Under the pieces are notes generated by a model. The model saw nothing but the letters and a program-made list of their open reading frames with translations, searched no databases and was not told where the DNA came from. From the NCBI GenBank assembly GCA_024449915.1, contig JAMZAV010001842.1:1-64000 (forward strand): a DNA stretch of 64,000 nt, written 5' to 3'. Both the position numbers and the translations under genes were made by a program. This document shows, piece after piece, positions 34,816 through 47,996 of this stretch (within the stretch, counting starts at the first letter, position 1; each line of letters begins with the position of its first letter). This DNA is from Sweltsa coloradensis (taxonomy: Eukaryota; Arthropoda; Insecta; Plecoptera; Chloroperlidae).

Positions 34816-36151
34816 TTTTTTAAATTTGTTTTGTTTACATATGAAAAAATGTGATTTAGTCAATTCACCACTGTTATCATTTCACAATTTGGTCCGACTC
34901 TCAAAATAATGGGAATTTCCCCATTGTTTTCTATGAGAGACTGACAAACCCTCCTTATTGTAGCGACCACAAGACATTTATTTGTGTACATTTCATTTTT
35001 TGTATAATACAAAGCGAGAATGACATGACCAACATCTCACGATAAAAACAGGACATGACCTTCGATTGACATTCGGCTTGTTTGTTGGCATTTCCGCTAA
35101 AAAGTGCATTTGTGAACCCTCAAATAATATACAGAGTGCTGTCACAATATGTTGCAGAAAAAACAGTCATAGATTCTCGTAAATGCTCTGTCCCCCTTTG
35201 GGTTGCACATTCTTACGTAGGATTTTTCTTATAAAATAGTTTATAATAGACTATACATATTCATTGATTTTAGGGTCTATACATTATTCTTATACTCGAA
35301 ACCCTCAAATAGGCTTTGTGGGTTCGAGAAAATATTCTCGTTGCTCTTTTATCAAAACCAATGAGGGATGAGGGTAGTATTACGTATAATTTCAATGAAA
35401 AAGTTTCTGTCTGATTGTGTTACAAATTGCGGAAATGTTGACCATTTTTTTTAGGGAGGATTTGATTTTCAACCATTGACAAGAACGCCGCTATTTGTAA
35501 CATCACAAGGCGATTTGAAAAGCTTGCTTATATTAGACAATTCACAAAGTAGTGATTTTTGTGAAACCCTCAATCTTTCGCTTGGGGAGATTTAGTTCAA
35601 CACTTTTTAAAAAAGAAAAACGTTAACATTATAAGACAATATTTTTAGTAAACATTAGCTCTTCCCACACGAATAACTCAAACTCAAAATATTTGTGCAT
35701 TGGATAATATATATAAATATATAAAATTAGGTTATCCATAATGTCCACAATTTTTATGTCCCGTAATTTTAGTGCGGCTTGGGAATTATGATTTTCCCTT
35801 TTCCGTGGAATTAAAGGGGAAATTTGAGGTGATCGCATCTGTAAGCAAAATCGGATGTAAACAAGGTCAGACGAAAAATAATTTTCGGGCACTGTCTGCC
35901 CAATGATATTTCCTAGCCCCATTTCCCTTTTCCTAAAAAAATCGGGTTGTTCTTCCATCCCTTCGGTCTACCATAGAAATGTAACGTTGACCTTTTCAAA
36001 AAAATTTTTTCCTTGTTGGGCGCAATAAGTTGTGGTTTCCATTCATATTTTCTTTTTCGGTGCCAAATTTTTCAGGAAACCCCTTTTTATATTTGTAGTC
36101 CCGAATTTTTGCCCCTATTTGGGGAACTTCAAAACTCAGATTGTGGTTGTA
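34816..36151. other. intergenic stretch with repeated GAAACCCTCAA phrase
   Basis: No gene recognised. AACCCTCAA occurs near 35117, 35300 and 35564, suggesting an old low-copy repeat. 36000-36150 has many homopolymer runs. Confidence 0.4.
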
Positions 36152-39100
36152 GAGGGGATATCTGGGAAAAAAATAGCCCTGACCTTGAAAAAATTGGGAA
36201 CAGAAATGGTTCTTTTTTTATCGGATTCAGAAAAAAAAAACCCCTTTAAAAAACCCAAAATCTCGGAAAATCAAGGTGTCGAAATTTTTTAAATTTTTTC
36301 AAAAAAATTTTATAATTAAAAAAAGTTAATTTCCCCTTCTTAAGGTTTGGGAAAACCATTCTCACTTTTAACCCAAAAAGTTAAGTCAAAACTTTCCAAG
36401 TATAGCTAGTTTTAGAATTTTTTTAAATTTACATGACTAATTAAATTTTTTAAATTTAATTATGTTCAGATAATAAATAAAAATGAACTTCGGCGAAAAT
36501 CAAAATATCAATCTTATCAAAGTAATACAAATTATAACAGCAGGGGCAAAAGTTACATTTCGTGTAAAATTAGCAACTATTCAGGGTTTGTGTAATTGAT
36601 TAATGATATGCATTGCATTAATTAAATTTATATGAAAAATGAAAATACTCGGTGTTTTGTAAAATAAATCTGTATCATGGGGGGTCATCCCAACAAAATA
36701 TAAATATTTGTTTATTTATCTATTAGTGTGGCTCAGTCATTAGTCTTGTTTTGGGTTTATTACTCCTTCAATGCAGACGGTCGCGGGTTCAAATTCTGGT
36801 TCAGCCTGAGTTCTTTTAAATTTCTCAAATTTACTTTCATCCATAAATGTGATATTAGCGCATATGAAAACGGTGGCTTGAAGCATCCTAGCAATGAAAG
36901 TGACAGACATAGTAATAACAAATTGTGTATGTAAAGGTACCTTATGAATTGTTCTTGGAACTGAGTTCGTAGATAATAAATGCAATTAAATGGATAACAT
37001 TGGGATAAAATGCAGATTCAGTACTATAGATAGGCCAATTATTACTGCTTTACGTAGAGAACCAGCCCAAGAACAACTTGCCCCTTTTCAGATGGCTTAT
37101 TCTTGATACATTGTGGGTGTGAAAATAGACGGATGGGGGGGGGGGGGATTAATTAGCATCGATTAATCCATCGTCATTCAAACAAGATATTGCATTTTAA
37201 CGTAGGGATATGCCCTACCTAAGCCATGTGTGAAAAAGTATATCATTTCCTGTGACTGGTTTCGAACATTCATCATGAAACTGTGAACCACCACTGTAGT
37301 TACAAAACAGTAAATTACAATACAGAAGTTCGTATAATTAAATTATTGATGGGCAGATATTTATTTTGAAATATCGAACTATCGGTAAAGGCAATAGGCA
37401 TCCTTCAATTGAAAAAAGAGTCGGGTCTGTTTTCCCCCTAAAGAAAGGTTAGCTTGATGGGTCATGCAATGAAGAAATAAAACTTGTATGCGATATAGTT
37501 ACGATATTATTGATTTTTGAACATAGGAAAGTAAGTGTTGTAGAATAGGTACTTATAAAATCGATTCGTATCAAGTTTTGAAACTAACACACTAATTAAA
37601 AATTTCATTGATTGAACAATTTTGTTTGGGACAATATAAACCGGGAGTAGGCCTAAGGCAACTGAAGGATTTGAAGGGACTTGGAAGGATTTAATGAATG
37701 ACATGTCCTTGGATAATAAAACAAATTTTTATTTACATTGGCCTACTATCAAATTTCAATTAAACCCGTGCATATTATTCCATAATTTATTATTGTATTA
37801 TATATAAACGACCAAACGACCAACACGCCACTATTTTGTAATATTCATTGAAGGGTAATAAGTTTTTTTTTACATATTAATCATTGGGAATCACCTACTA
37901 ACTATTTATAAATTAAGGACGTCATCTGATCACATTGACTAAGTATTTTCAATACTTCCTGTTTGTTTGGCTTATTTAGTGGGTTTTGATTTTTTGTAAT
38001 ACGTTTTCAAACATTTTAAAAAGTTGTGGTGCACATTGCATAGAGCGAAAAGAAGCGTGTTTTTTTTAAAACAATTGGTTAAATGGGAAATTTACAATTT
38101 CGAATTATTTTGTAATTCAGATTAACGTTTGTTTACATTACGACTTATGGATATTTCTGGGCACTGATAAGTGTTAAGTGTCCGAAAACAACATTAAATA
38201 ACTAACTAACTAACAATTATGCATGGAAATTTTCATTATTTGCCATTTAAAAAATAAAATCGTGTACATTATAGGGATAGGCTTATAGCGCAACTCCTCT
38301 CAGCAGACTTGCTATGAAAGATTGACCCAAAGCTGATAACATGGGAACGAGAAATATAGAAAGAGACTGTCCGGTCTCTATATAATATTTATCAATTATC
38401 ATTGTTTATAAGTATATGAGTTAATAAAACCAATGTATTAATATAGTAATTTTATTGCTGGATGACGGATGCAAATCAAAATAGGTGATGTCAGTTTTCT
38501 GAATATTTAAATTTGGAAAAGATTTAGCGCAAATAATTACACTACAATTAGAAAGGTCAAGGGTTACTGACATTCAATTAATAAAAACGTTATGCCCAAA
38601 ACTGAAAATACTTTGTTTCTATCCCCCACGTTTAATCTTAATCCAAATCTACCATTTCATTTTCAAATTACGTGTAAAATTTAATTTTAAAAAAAAACAA
38701 TAAACAATATTAATTTAATTGAAGTAAATTAATTAATCGCTAATTAATTGCAAAATTAGGAGTTGGGGCCCAGGTAGTGATGCATTTGTGTTTTTTCGTG
38801 TTAGGTTGTTATTCATTTCTCTAAGGCCTATTAAATTATTTCGTGTGGCCCTTACATAGAATAGAAAACTCCAGAACGTCATACCATAATTAAATAATTC
38901 ATTTTATCAACACATGACTTTAAACTTTGATTTTATGAAACCCATTTATTTATCAATTAGTTTCATTTGAGTTTATATTTTGTTAGTGTTTCTAGAGTGT
39001 TTATTTAATTTTTAAAATATCAGTTAGTTTTCTTAGTTTGACGTCCAATATTTCATGTTAGTTATTTTTTAATCAACTAACGGATTCGTCGCAATTAAAA

Positions 39101-39398
39101 TTTTAATTAATTTAATCAACTAACGGAATCTGCAAATAAAATATGTCACCTAAAACCAATTCTTACATTCATATTGGACTTTTGACAGTAGCTTTTTCGC
39201 AAAAAAGTTTGTATATAGACTTACAATGAATTTTTAATTCATATTCATTATTTAACTTTATATGCAAATTTGATAAATTTCGACACCTTAGATTTTCCGA
39301 GACTTTTAGTATGTTAAATGGGATTTTTTCTGAATCCGATGTAAAAAGAACCATTTCTGTTGCAATTTGTTCAAGGTGAAAATTTAGTTCATCTCCTC
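36152..39398 (+). mobile_element. 3.2-kb non-autonomous element with long terminal inverted repeats, copy 2
   Basis: Collinear with 14581-17792 throughout, including the tRNA-like piece (36725-36805), the poly-G patch (about 37136) and the right inverted repeat ending TTAGTTCATCTCCTC. 3247 bp against 3212 bp. The first 300 bases contain many extra A and G bases. Same orientation as copy 1, 21.6 kb away. Confidence 0.8.
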
Positions 39399-42035
39399 TA
39401 TGGTCAACGTCAACGAGGTTTACAACTCCACGTGGAGTAATTTCTTCTCGAAGTCCCTTGTGGATAGCATTCATACTATTATTTGTCGCACAAAAAGACA
39501 CTCGTTGGAGGAATTCTAGATGTATATTGTATAATAATGATTATAAATTCAATTATTTATTTTCTACTCTCGGCTGTCGCACCTGCACTTGGCTTCATGT
39601 ATATAAGGTAAAGAATTCGGATGCTTAGTACCGAGTTCGCATTGTATATTGTTATTATAAAAATTATTATATATAATAAGGCATTCTTGAATTATTAAAT
39701 AAATTATTCCAATTGTATTTGTAATTAAGATGCGAAAAGTAAACGGGATCCTGATGCAAATGTACAAACACAAATATCAATAAATCAAATCTCTTTGTTT
39801 TCAAAAAAATAATGTATAATTACAAATAATTGTGTGTATAAGCCCCAATGGGACAAGATTGTGTCTCATTACAAGTGTAACATTTATATTACAATAAATA
39901 TTTCCAAATATAAATGGCCTAGGAATCAATATTCTGTCCCGTCACAAAATAAAAGTTTGAACAGTTTCAGATTCATTGGAGTGTGAGGTTGACAGTGGAG
40001 GACAACAGTTGCTTACTAAATTAGTGTGTTGTAAAGTTCGCACACAAAGAGATATTTATAATGCCCGGACCTTTCTTTAGAATCTGTTCTTCAATACCTA
40101 GCCTATAGAAGAAGACCCTATTTTACTCTAAACCCCTTCGCCCCTCGCCCCCCCCCCCCGTAACCCCTGAAGAGAGGCAGCCTTCCATTCACAGACATCT
40201 GAGAAGTTGCCTACCTGCACGGGGCACTTTCAACCAAACCACATTCAAACGCCCGCGTAGTTTTGACCAGTAGCGCCCAACTAGCGGATTTGCTTGGTAA
40301 TAGACGACCATAGATAGTCTCGTTAATAAGTATAATTTTATATACAACTTTTACGCACTTCTACCGACCTTCCGAGCATGTTTTATAGTACGTCAATGCA
40401 AGGCCGAAGGGAATAATGCCAGAGCGTTGATTCCATGTAGTAATAATACAGTGTTTTCTATAATCCAAATGGACTTGGTTCGAGCTCTCATGCACTCATT
40501 GGCTCATTACAGCAAAACGGTCACACCCGGGAATCGAAATCGAAAGCTGAATTGAAGTTGTACTTCAACATTTACACAATGGTTATATACTGATCAAAAT
40601 ATCATAATTTTTGTTAACATGTGATTATAAAAGGCAAGTAATAATAATATTGACACAACACATGAAGGCAGCAATGTTCATTCTGTATCAATGATGTACT
40701 TCGTTACGTATTTGACTTAGCGAGAAATGGTGTTGCTTTAAAATTTATTTATGCATTCTTGAATAGAGAAAATAATGTGAAAGGTTATTTCAAATGTCCC
40801 GAGAAATAATAATATAATAACGCAAGTAAGCAAACATAAAAATATACTTCGAAAGAAATTCATTACCGTTTCATAATTTCAACACACATTACATTGGTGT
40901 TCCTTCTCCTTTCACAATTATTTTTTCACTTCATTAATTAACATACGTGCCTTGCCGTCGTTGTAGCATACGTGCATTACATTGGATGTCATTGGGTACA
41001 GCTATTGGGTATAGGTTTTGAAGAAATATATTTGAATGAATTTAATGTATAGGTATATCATGGAAATAGTTTGTACGAATATTAAATATTTATGTTTTCT
41101 TATTAGGCCGCCACCTACAGAACAAAATATGTCATAATCAAAAGGCCGGAGAATAGTTGACTTTTTTCATCTTTCCGTTCAATGCAGTCAGAAAAAAATC
41201 GGAAGCATAAACTCAATGATAGGTACTATTGTTGTACACTATACATACTGTACTTTTATGGATACGGACTTGATAGAAGAAAATGTGACGAGTTTCAATC
41301 GTATTGAATATTCAAATGTCAAATGAATAATAAAAAAACAGCACTTTCTTCAGAAGCCATTTCAAATTCCCATTCTTATATACCAGTCATCAATGGATCA
41401 GTGCATGGTTGCATCAGGAGGTTGCTTTGCACAGCTAGCTAAAATATCATCCTGATTAAATGTATTCACAACCATATTAATATTATGGTATACTTATGTA
41501 CGTAGCTATAGCGCAATAAACGGCACGTTACACGTACCCACGCATAATAAATTGTAATAATAAGTAGATTAAAATATGTAACAATCATGCCTCAAGTATG
41601 TCTTGTGGTTTTAAATCAGCGTTTCGAATATACATATACTTCTTACGGGCGTGTTTCGATTCCACAGTTTTCAGTCGGTAAGATTTATACACTTTTTTCA
41701 TTCATCACATACATTAATAACCAATTTGGAATTTCCTGATCATAAAATTTACTCAATCACCCTAGATCTAGCACCCTCTGTTGTAACTCGTCCACGGAGC
41801 GAGACTGCGAACGATGTGAAATAATAGTGCTTCGCGCCTCGCGGACCGTAGACCGGACTCACGTGCCGCACCGTATCGCGGAGCTTCTGCAGTACATCGT
41901 GGCAGCCACAGACGTACATTGCAACTACGGGCTATTTTTCGAATATTCTGAGTGACATTTGCGAAATCCCACCTCCAGTGCCTCTTTCAAGCTCCCATTA
42001 TCACCAACTTAGGCCTACTGGCCAAACTCCGGTTG
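39399..42035. other. long intergenic stretch, nothing recognised
   Basis: AT-rich without recognisable genes. 41770-41960 is distinctly GC-richer, with several CpG (CGCGCCTCGCGGACCG). It could be a promoter or an old exon, but no coding signal supports either. Confidence 0.4.
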
Positions 42036-43322
42036 CAAATACTTTGGTCGCTTTGGTGGTAAACGTGATGAAAAGCGTAGCGTGCGGCAAGCTACAAAAC
42101 TGGTCGAATCCATATTGTTGGATGCATTGTTATACAGATCCTGGCCAAAAGAGACGTGGAATCTTGACCTGGTCGAGTTTTCTCTTCCTATCCTGTTAGT
42201 GTTTACCTTAAGGATAAAAATAATCTTGGGTAGACATTTGTAATTTTGGGCAAAATATTTTTACGACGCCATCTTGTTTTAGGCATATGCATATAGTACA
42301 CGCTTTTGATTTTCATTTGTTTTCCATTATAATTATGACAGTTTTAACAAATCTGACGTGTTATTTGGATTTTTCATAAAATTTCCTATTTATTGAAACA
42401 AATTTTGTCAGCCTGGGACTATTATGAGATTATTTGTAGGAAATTACATTTTATTAGTCCTTCAGCCAAGTACAATATTTAAGTGTGTTTGATGACGGAC
42501 AAATAAATGTTCACATATTCATAAATAATGTTATTGGAAAATTATTTGTTCATAGAGTTGTCTTAGGTTTGTCCCATGACACTAATGGTAGCCATTTAAC
42601 AAGATGGCCACCAAATATATTGTATAGACATTTATGATAGAAAGTTAAATTGGGTAAACATATAATAGTTCTTTTCGATCATTGGAAAACGAATTTCCAT
42701 TACGACCATTACAAATAAAACGCAGTGACAGTAATGGCGACCGTTTTAGAAGATGACCGCCAAATATATTTTTCTTAACGTAGTCTTTAACAGGATCTTG
42801 AAATTTAATACACACATGGGGCATGATATTAGAATCAGGGTTTTTTATGTAGCCATATGAAATTGGCGCTGTGGAAGCCATTTTGCGAAATTAAATGTTT
42901 GGTTTAGATTTTGTAATGTACAATGCTTCTTGTTTTATGTGCATGATAGGACAAACGCTTTTGAATAGCTTTCAAATAAAACCAACTAATTTGTAAATAT
43001 TTTACTTGCATTGAGATGTAATGTATACTTTGCACGAATGAATATTCACGAAATTACTAAATTGGTTATGCCAACTGGTACCTTATGAGCAGAGGTTAGG
43101 TATTTGTGGTAAGAACGTAATTTTACCTTAATATCCTGCATTGGTCCCACTGTGTAAATTTGAGATTGCCTTATTTTTAAAACAATCCAATTGCATGCCC
43201 CATGTGTATTCGTATTCATGCATTCTGCTCGATCGTAATTACTCACATTAATTTGTACAACGCTCCGGAGAAAATTAAAAATGAAATATGCGAATTCTAA
43301 AATACACAAAATACTGACATTT

Positions 43323-43903
43323 TTGGATGAGCGAAACGAAGACCTTAATTTCACTGACCCCTCAAAATATTTAGCTCCAATGTTTTTATTGTTTGTTTGT
43401 TTGTTTTTTTTATTTTCTACCGGGCAAACGGCATATACGATCTTGATGAAAATTGGAGGGGACCATCGAAATCTTGAACTTAGACCTGCCAAGTTTTTGG
43501 GTACAATCGAAGAAAAATTTCTCATGAATATCGTACTTTTACGATTTTTTTTTCGATTTTAAGTGCGATATTTTCGTAACATTTGGGCCGATTCCTACCA
43601 AACGGGTAGGGCTACAACGTTCATATTTTGTATGGACATTAAGGTAGTGGTGATGTATTGCTTTTTGAAAGAAAATAGATAAAAAGTTTACCAGAATCCA
43701 TAGAATAAAGGTTTTAATATTAATATGAGTTTTTAAAGGTTAATAATAACAATTAACAAGAAACAATAGAAACTTGACAACAATCACCTACAATGCATTC
43801 AAAAAGAACTTGCAAAGGAAAAGTGATCCCACGCAAATTAAAAACTTATTAAAAAAGCTCCTCCATCAACGCGACTAAAAAAAGCGTTTGCGAAGCTTCC
43901 TTA
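43323..43903 (+). mobile_element. Helitron2-like element, subfamily A, in left palindrome arm
   Basis: Starts TTGGATGAGCGAAACGAAGAC and carries the subfamily A interior (GGGCAAACGGCATATACG, ATTTGGGCCGATT). It ends with CATCAACGCG...AAGCGTTTGCGAAGCTTCCTTA, the variant right end with CTAG changed. Confidence 0.8.
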
Positions 43904-44158
43904 TCCATTAAAATGTGAAAGTAATTGGGAAAATGGCTTAAATTGCCTAAGAATAGGCTTGTTCAATAGACCATTTTAACTTTTTACAGAGGTAAAAATA
44001 TGTTAAATATACCATCTCATCATTCCAATCAATGTTTATTTGTTTAATATCCTGCATAGTTTCATGCAAAGAAGAGACATCGAACAAACAAACACTGACA
44101 GGAAAGGCTGGTCTATTGAACCAACCTGTCTCTCGTTTACTGTAGCAATGGATGGTAA

Positions 44159-44717
44159 CTAGGCCGCTTCCGCGCGGATGAGCTTTTTTAATAAGGTTTT
44201 AGTTTGCGTTGGATTACTTTACCTTTGCAAGTTCTTTTTGAATGCATTGTAGGTGATTGTTGTCAAGTTTCTATTGTTTCTTGTTAGTTGTTATTATAAA
44301 CCTTTAAAAACTCATATTAAAACCTTTATTCTATGGGTTCTGGCTAACTTTTTCAACTTTTTCTTTCAAAAAGCAATACATCACCATTACCTTAATGTCC
44401 ATGTGAAATATGAACGTTGTAGTCCCACCCGTTTGGTAGCTAGGAATCGGCCAAAATGTCACGAAATATCGCACTAAAAATCAGAAAAAAATCGTAAAAG
44501 TACAATAATCATGAAAAATATTTTTTCGATTGTACCCAAAAACGTGGCATGTCTAAGTTTAGAGATTTCGAAGGTCCCCTTTAATTTTCATTTAAAATCG
44601 TATATGCCGTTTGCCCGGTAGAGAGCGAACAAACAGACAAAAATACAACAACAAAAAAAACACCCGAGCTAATTTTTTGGGGGTCAATGAAATTGAAGTC
44701 TTCGCTTCGCTCATTAT
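44159..44717 (-). mobile_element. Helitron2-like element, subfamily A, in right palindrome arm
   Basis: Reverse orientation of the copy at 43323. Starts CTAGG, includes GCGGATGAGCTTTTTT, and ends CTTCGCTTCGCTCAT. Interior identical in kind to the left-arm copy. Confidence 0.8.
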
Positions 44718-45184
44718 GGACCAGTAGTATTAGTAGTTTTAGGGCGCTTCACGGCAAAGATTGACCAATTAATGCAGTGGATATAGAACAAAAAAGCACC
44801 AATAAGTAAATTTAAACATCTAACTAAAAAAGTGAAAAAAGTCTACAGAAAAAATAAGTTCTGATGCGATGAAATGTGAGTGTTTTGTGATTTTAGAATT
44901 CGCATAATATGTAATTTCAAATTTTCTCTAAAGCGTTGTACAAATGATTGTGAGTTCTTACAATCGTGAGAATACATGCATGTCTCGTAAAGACTCTTCC
45001 TAGTTGCAAATTATATTTTGCCAAGTTTTTTAAGGGTGTGTTTCGGGGCAGTGTACGTTTATGAATTGAGAATACTCAAATGTAGAAAGATACACGAGCT
45101 TGGCCCTTCTTTTAGATCTCATTTATTTTGAGTGTGTAAGGTTTGGCTTTCTATTTACAAGGTTTTTGTTAGGTCAACCATAAC

Positions 45185-45390
45185 ACTTGCTTTTTGTTTG
45201 CATTGTAGGTGATTATTATCAAGTTTCTATAGTTACTTGTTTATTATATAGTACATGAAAAAAGCTTATATTATTAAAACCTTCATTTCAATGCTTTTCA
45301 GCTATTTTTAAAAACAAATTTCTTTCAAATGCACTACACAGCCATAATCGCTCACTCGTTTGGTCAGAATTGCATAAGACGAATAAGTAG
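45185..45390 (-). repeat. internal fragment of subfamily A element
   Basis: GCATTGTAGGTGATTATTATCAAGTTTCTA and ATTATTAAAACCTTCATTTC match the minus-strand interior at 44245-44360. No ends preserved. Confidence 0.55.
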
Positions 45391-45634
45391 TAACCAGCGT
45401 GTTCACCACATATAAAAAGAAGGGTTAATTATCGTACCCCAATCAAATTTGGCATTGGTTATCAGGTACCTACATTTCCTCGACTATGTGTTTAGGGTTC
45501 ATAACACTAATCATGATGACTGAGTGACACCTCCAAAACAAACACACCAACTCGGATGCATAATGTGCATGAGGTGTGTAAGCACACCGTTGCTCGGATG
45601 CGGCGCACTAACGGGCACTTAGATAGTACATATC

Positions 45635-45687
45635 ACTGCCTCCTAGATGTTCGTCGTGGCTCCACGACGAAACATCTAGGAGGCAGT
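45635..45687. repeat. perfect short palindrome, about 26-bp stem
   Basis: ACTGCCTCCTAGATGTTCG then TCGTGG, a two-base CT loop, and the reverse complement with one extra A. It lies beside the inner end of the right palindrome arm. Confidence 0.85.
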
Positions 45688-46277
45688 GGTACATATATTT
45701 GGCGGCCATCTTGTAAAATGGCTACCATTAGTGTCATGGGACAAACCTAGACAACTCTATGTAAAAATAATTTTCCAATAACATTCTTTATGAATATGCG
45801 AACATTAATTCGTCCGTCATCAAACACACTTAAATATTGTACTTGGCTGAAGGACTAATAAAATGTAATTTCATATAAATAATTTCATAATAGTCCTAGG
45901 ATGACAAAATTTGTATCAATAAATAGGAAAATTTGATGAAAAATCCAAATAACACGCTAGGTTTGTTAAAAATGGCATAATTATAATAGAAAACAAATGA
46001 AAATCAAAAGCGTGTACTACATGCATATGCCTAAAACAAGATGGCGTCGTAAAAATATTTTGCCTAAAATTTCAAATGTCTACCCAAGATTATTTTTATC
46101 CTCAAGGTAAACACTAACAGGATAGGAAGAGAAAACTCGACCAGGTCAAGATTCCACGTCTCTTTTGGCCAGGATCTGTATAACAATGCATCCAACAATA
46201 AGGATTCGACCAGTTTTGTAGCTTGCCGCACGCTACGCTTTTCATCACGTTTACCACCAAAGCGACCAAAGTATTTG

Positions 46278-47100
46278 TATTTAAGCAAAATGACAATTAC
46301 GGACGTGTTCACAAATGTATTCCGCAACTAAAATCCATACCCGTGTCTTAAGAAAATGTTGATGGTTTAACTGTAAAAAAATATAGAACATTTTAGTGTA
46401 ATTCTGAAAATGTTAATTTTCCCCGCAATTGTTGATTTTTCACCTTGACTTATTGTTGCAATCCGAAATAAAAATTAAGCATAATGAACGCCCATGTCTT
46501 GTGAACACAACGTGCTAAATTTGATTTTTTAAATCCAAAAATTACAGAATTTACAACATGATTTATAACGCAAAGTGCAATCGACGCCGCGCATCCAAGA
46601 TGGCGTCGTAAATCTATGACGTACACGCATTTCGAGACCACAACGTCATTTTTCTAGTGGGTAATGAAGTAGCCGACGATTTTATTTTGGTTTCGCGCGG
46701 TAGTACCGCCTGTATGGGTCAAAGCTGAAATTTCGGATTCGACCGCCGCACTAAAAGAAATGCCAAGCTTGTAGTCCTGTCATATAAGACCTTATATTGA
46801 CGTTTGGAAGAAATAATTGCGATATCGCTGAATTTTGCAATGACCTTTCTTATATAATACTTATTAACATACTAAAACTCCCCTTCAATCGGACTTGAGC
46901 TTCGGCCGCCATATTGGAAAATGGCGGCCAAAAAGTGTTTGTTATCGAATATCTCCAAATTGGTTGGAGATAGACAAAATGTTGCAATGGCTAAAATATT
47001 TCCCATTTAATTCCCTACAAAACAGGTGTCTTTTATAGTTTTGGTAGGGGCAAAGCTAACGTCACAAAATCGTGGTTTATACGTTGCTTATTGGAGTACC
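46278..47100. other. intergenic stretch with nested ATGGCGGCC inverted motifs
   Basis: No gene. CGGCCGCCATATTGGAAAATGGCGGCC near 46904-46930 is an inverted pair of a short motif also found in the palindromes on either side (GGCGGCCATCTTG near 45702). Confidence 0.45.
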
Positions 47101-47838
47101 AGCTAATTTCCTAATTTTCACGCCCAGCATCAAACAATGCCCGGTAAATCCGTAAGAAATCGATTTAAATATAAAATAACTTTTGTACGGGGTTCATGAA
47201 AGCTTCCATTAGTATTTCAAAATATCAGGTCTGCAAAATCGGATTTTCATTTACTCGGAAGTTAGGATTTTCCATTGTTGGCATTTCCTCAAAAATGCCA
47301 TATTTGGCTGTCCATTATTAAGCACTAAATGGCATCGGAGGAAAAATTCTTTCTACGCACATTGAAGTGACTTAAATAACGATGAGAAAACAACCAAAGT
47401 TTTAATCCAATATGGCTGATAATTCCTAATATCCACAACCTCAAAGTGAATGATGTAACAAAAAGAGTGTAAAAACAGCACGAAAACAGTATTCATATTG
47501 TGAATATTAGGAATTAGCAGCCATATTGGATTAAAACTTTAGTCGTTTTCTCTTCGTTATTTAAGTCATTTCATTGTGCATAGAAATAATTTTTCCTCCG
47601 ATGCTATTAATTAGTGCTTAATAATGGACAGTCAATTATGGCATTTTTGAGGAAATGCCAGCAATGGAAAAACCTAAATCCCAGGTGAATGCAAAATCCG
47701 ATTTCGCAGACCTGATTTTTTAAATACTAATGGAAGCTTTCATGAACCCCGTACAAAAGTTTTTTTGTATTTAAATCGATTTCTTACGGATTTACGGGGC
47801 ATTGTTTGATGCTGGGCGTGAAAATTAGGGAATTAGCT
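47101..47838. mobile_element. 738-bp foldback element
   Basis: AGCTAATTTCCTAATTTTCACGC at the left is mirrored by GCGTGAAAATTAGGGAATTAGCT at the right. Arms of about 330 bases (47101-47440 and 47505-47838) match almost throughout, around a spacer of about 65 bases. No coding capacity. A foldback or long-TIR MITE is the likely class; no target duplication was identified. Confidence 0.85.
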
Positions 47839-47996
47839 GTGTAACTTTATGTTCTGATACATATGACAATTTAAAAGATATTTAAATAATATTTGTTTCC
47901 CGCCTTTCAAATTGTATAATTATTTTGAATAATTAATTACATTTAAATAATAACTTTAATTAACTCAGCCAATAATATTTCATTTTATTGTTGTTA

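Larger units (their letters stand above)
42036..46277. repeat. 4.2-kb imperfect palindrome (inverted duplication) centred near 44.04 kb
   Basis: 42036-42625 is the reverse complement of 45697-46277 with few differences (outer end CAAATACTTTGGTCGCTTTGG). Inner matches continue: 43230-43320 with 44868-44962, the two Helitron-like elements (43323-43903 plus, 44159-44717 minus), and TTCAATAGACC near 43964 with GGTCTATTGAA near 44110. All pairs share a centre near 44.0-44.15 kb. Open frames in the arms are mirror images and are not a gene. Confidence 0.85.

Noticed and set aside
41770..41960. CpG-island promoter or exon
   Set aside because: GC-richer but short. No open frame with recognisable content and no splice or TATA signals, so left as a comment only.
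42000..42199. Conserved-looking frame containing VVNVMKSVACGKLQNW, seen again at 46114-46296
   Set aside because: The match is only the DNA-level mirror image of the palindrome arms. No known domain and no start or splice support.
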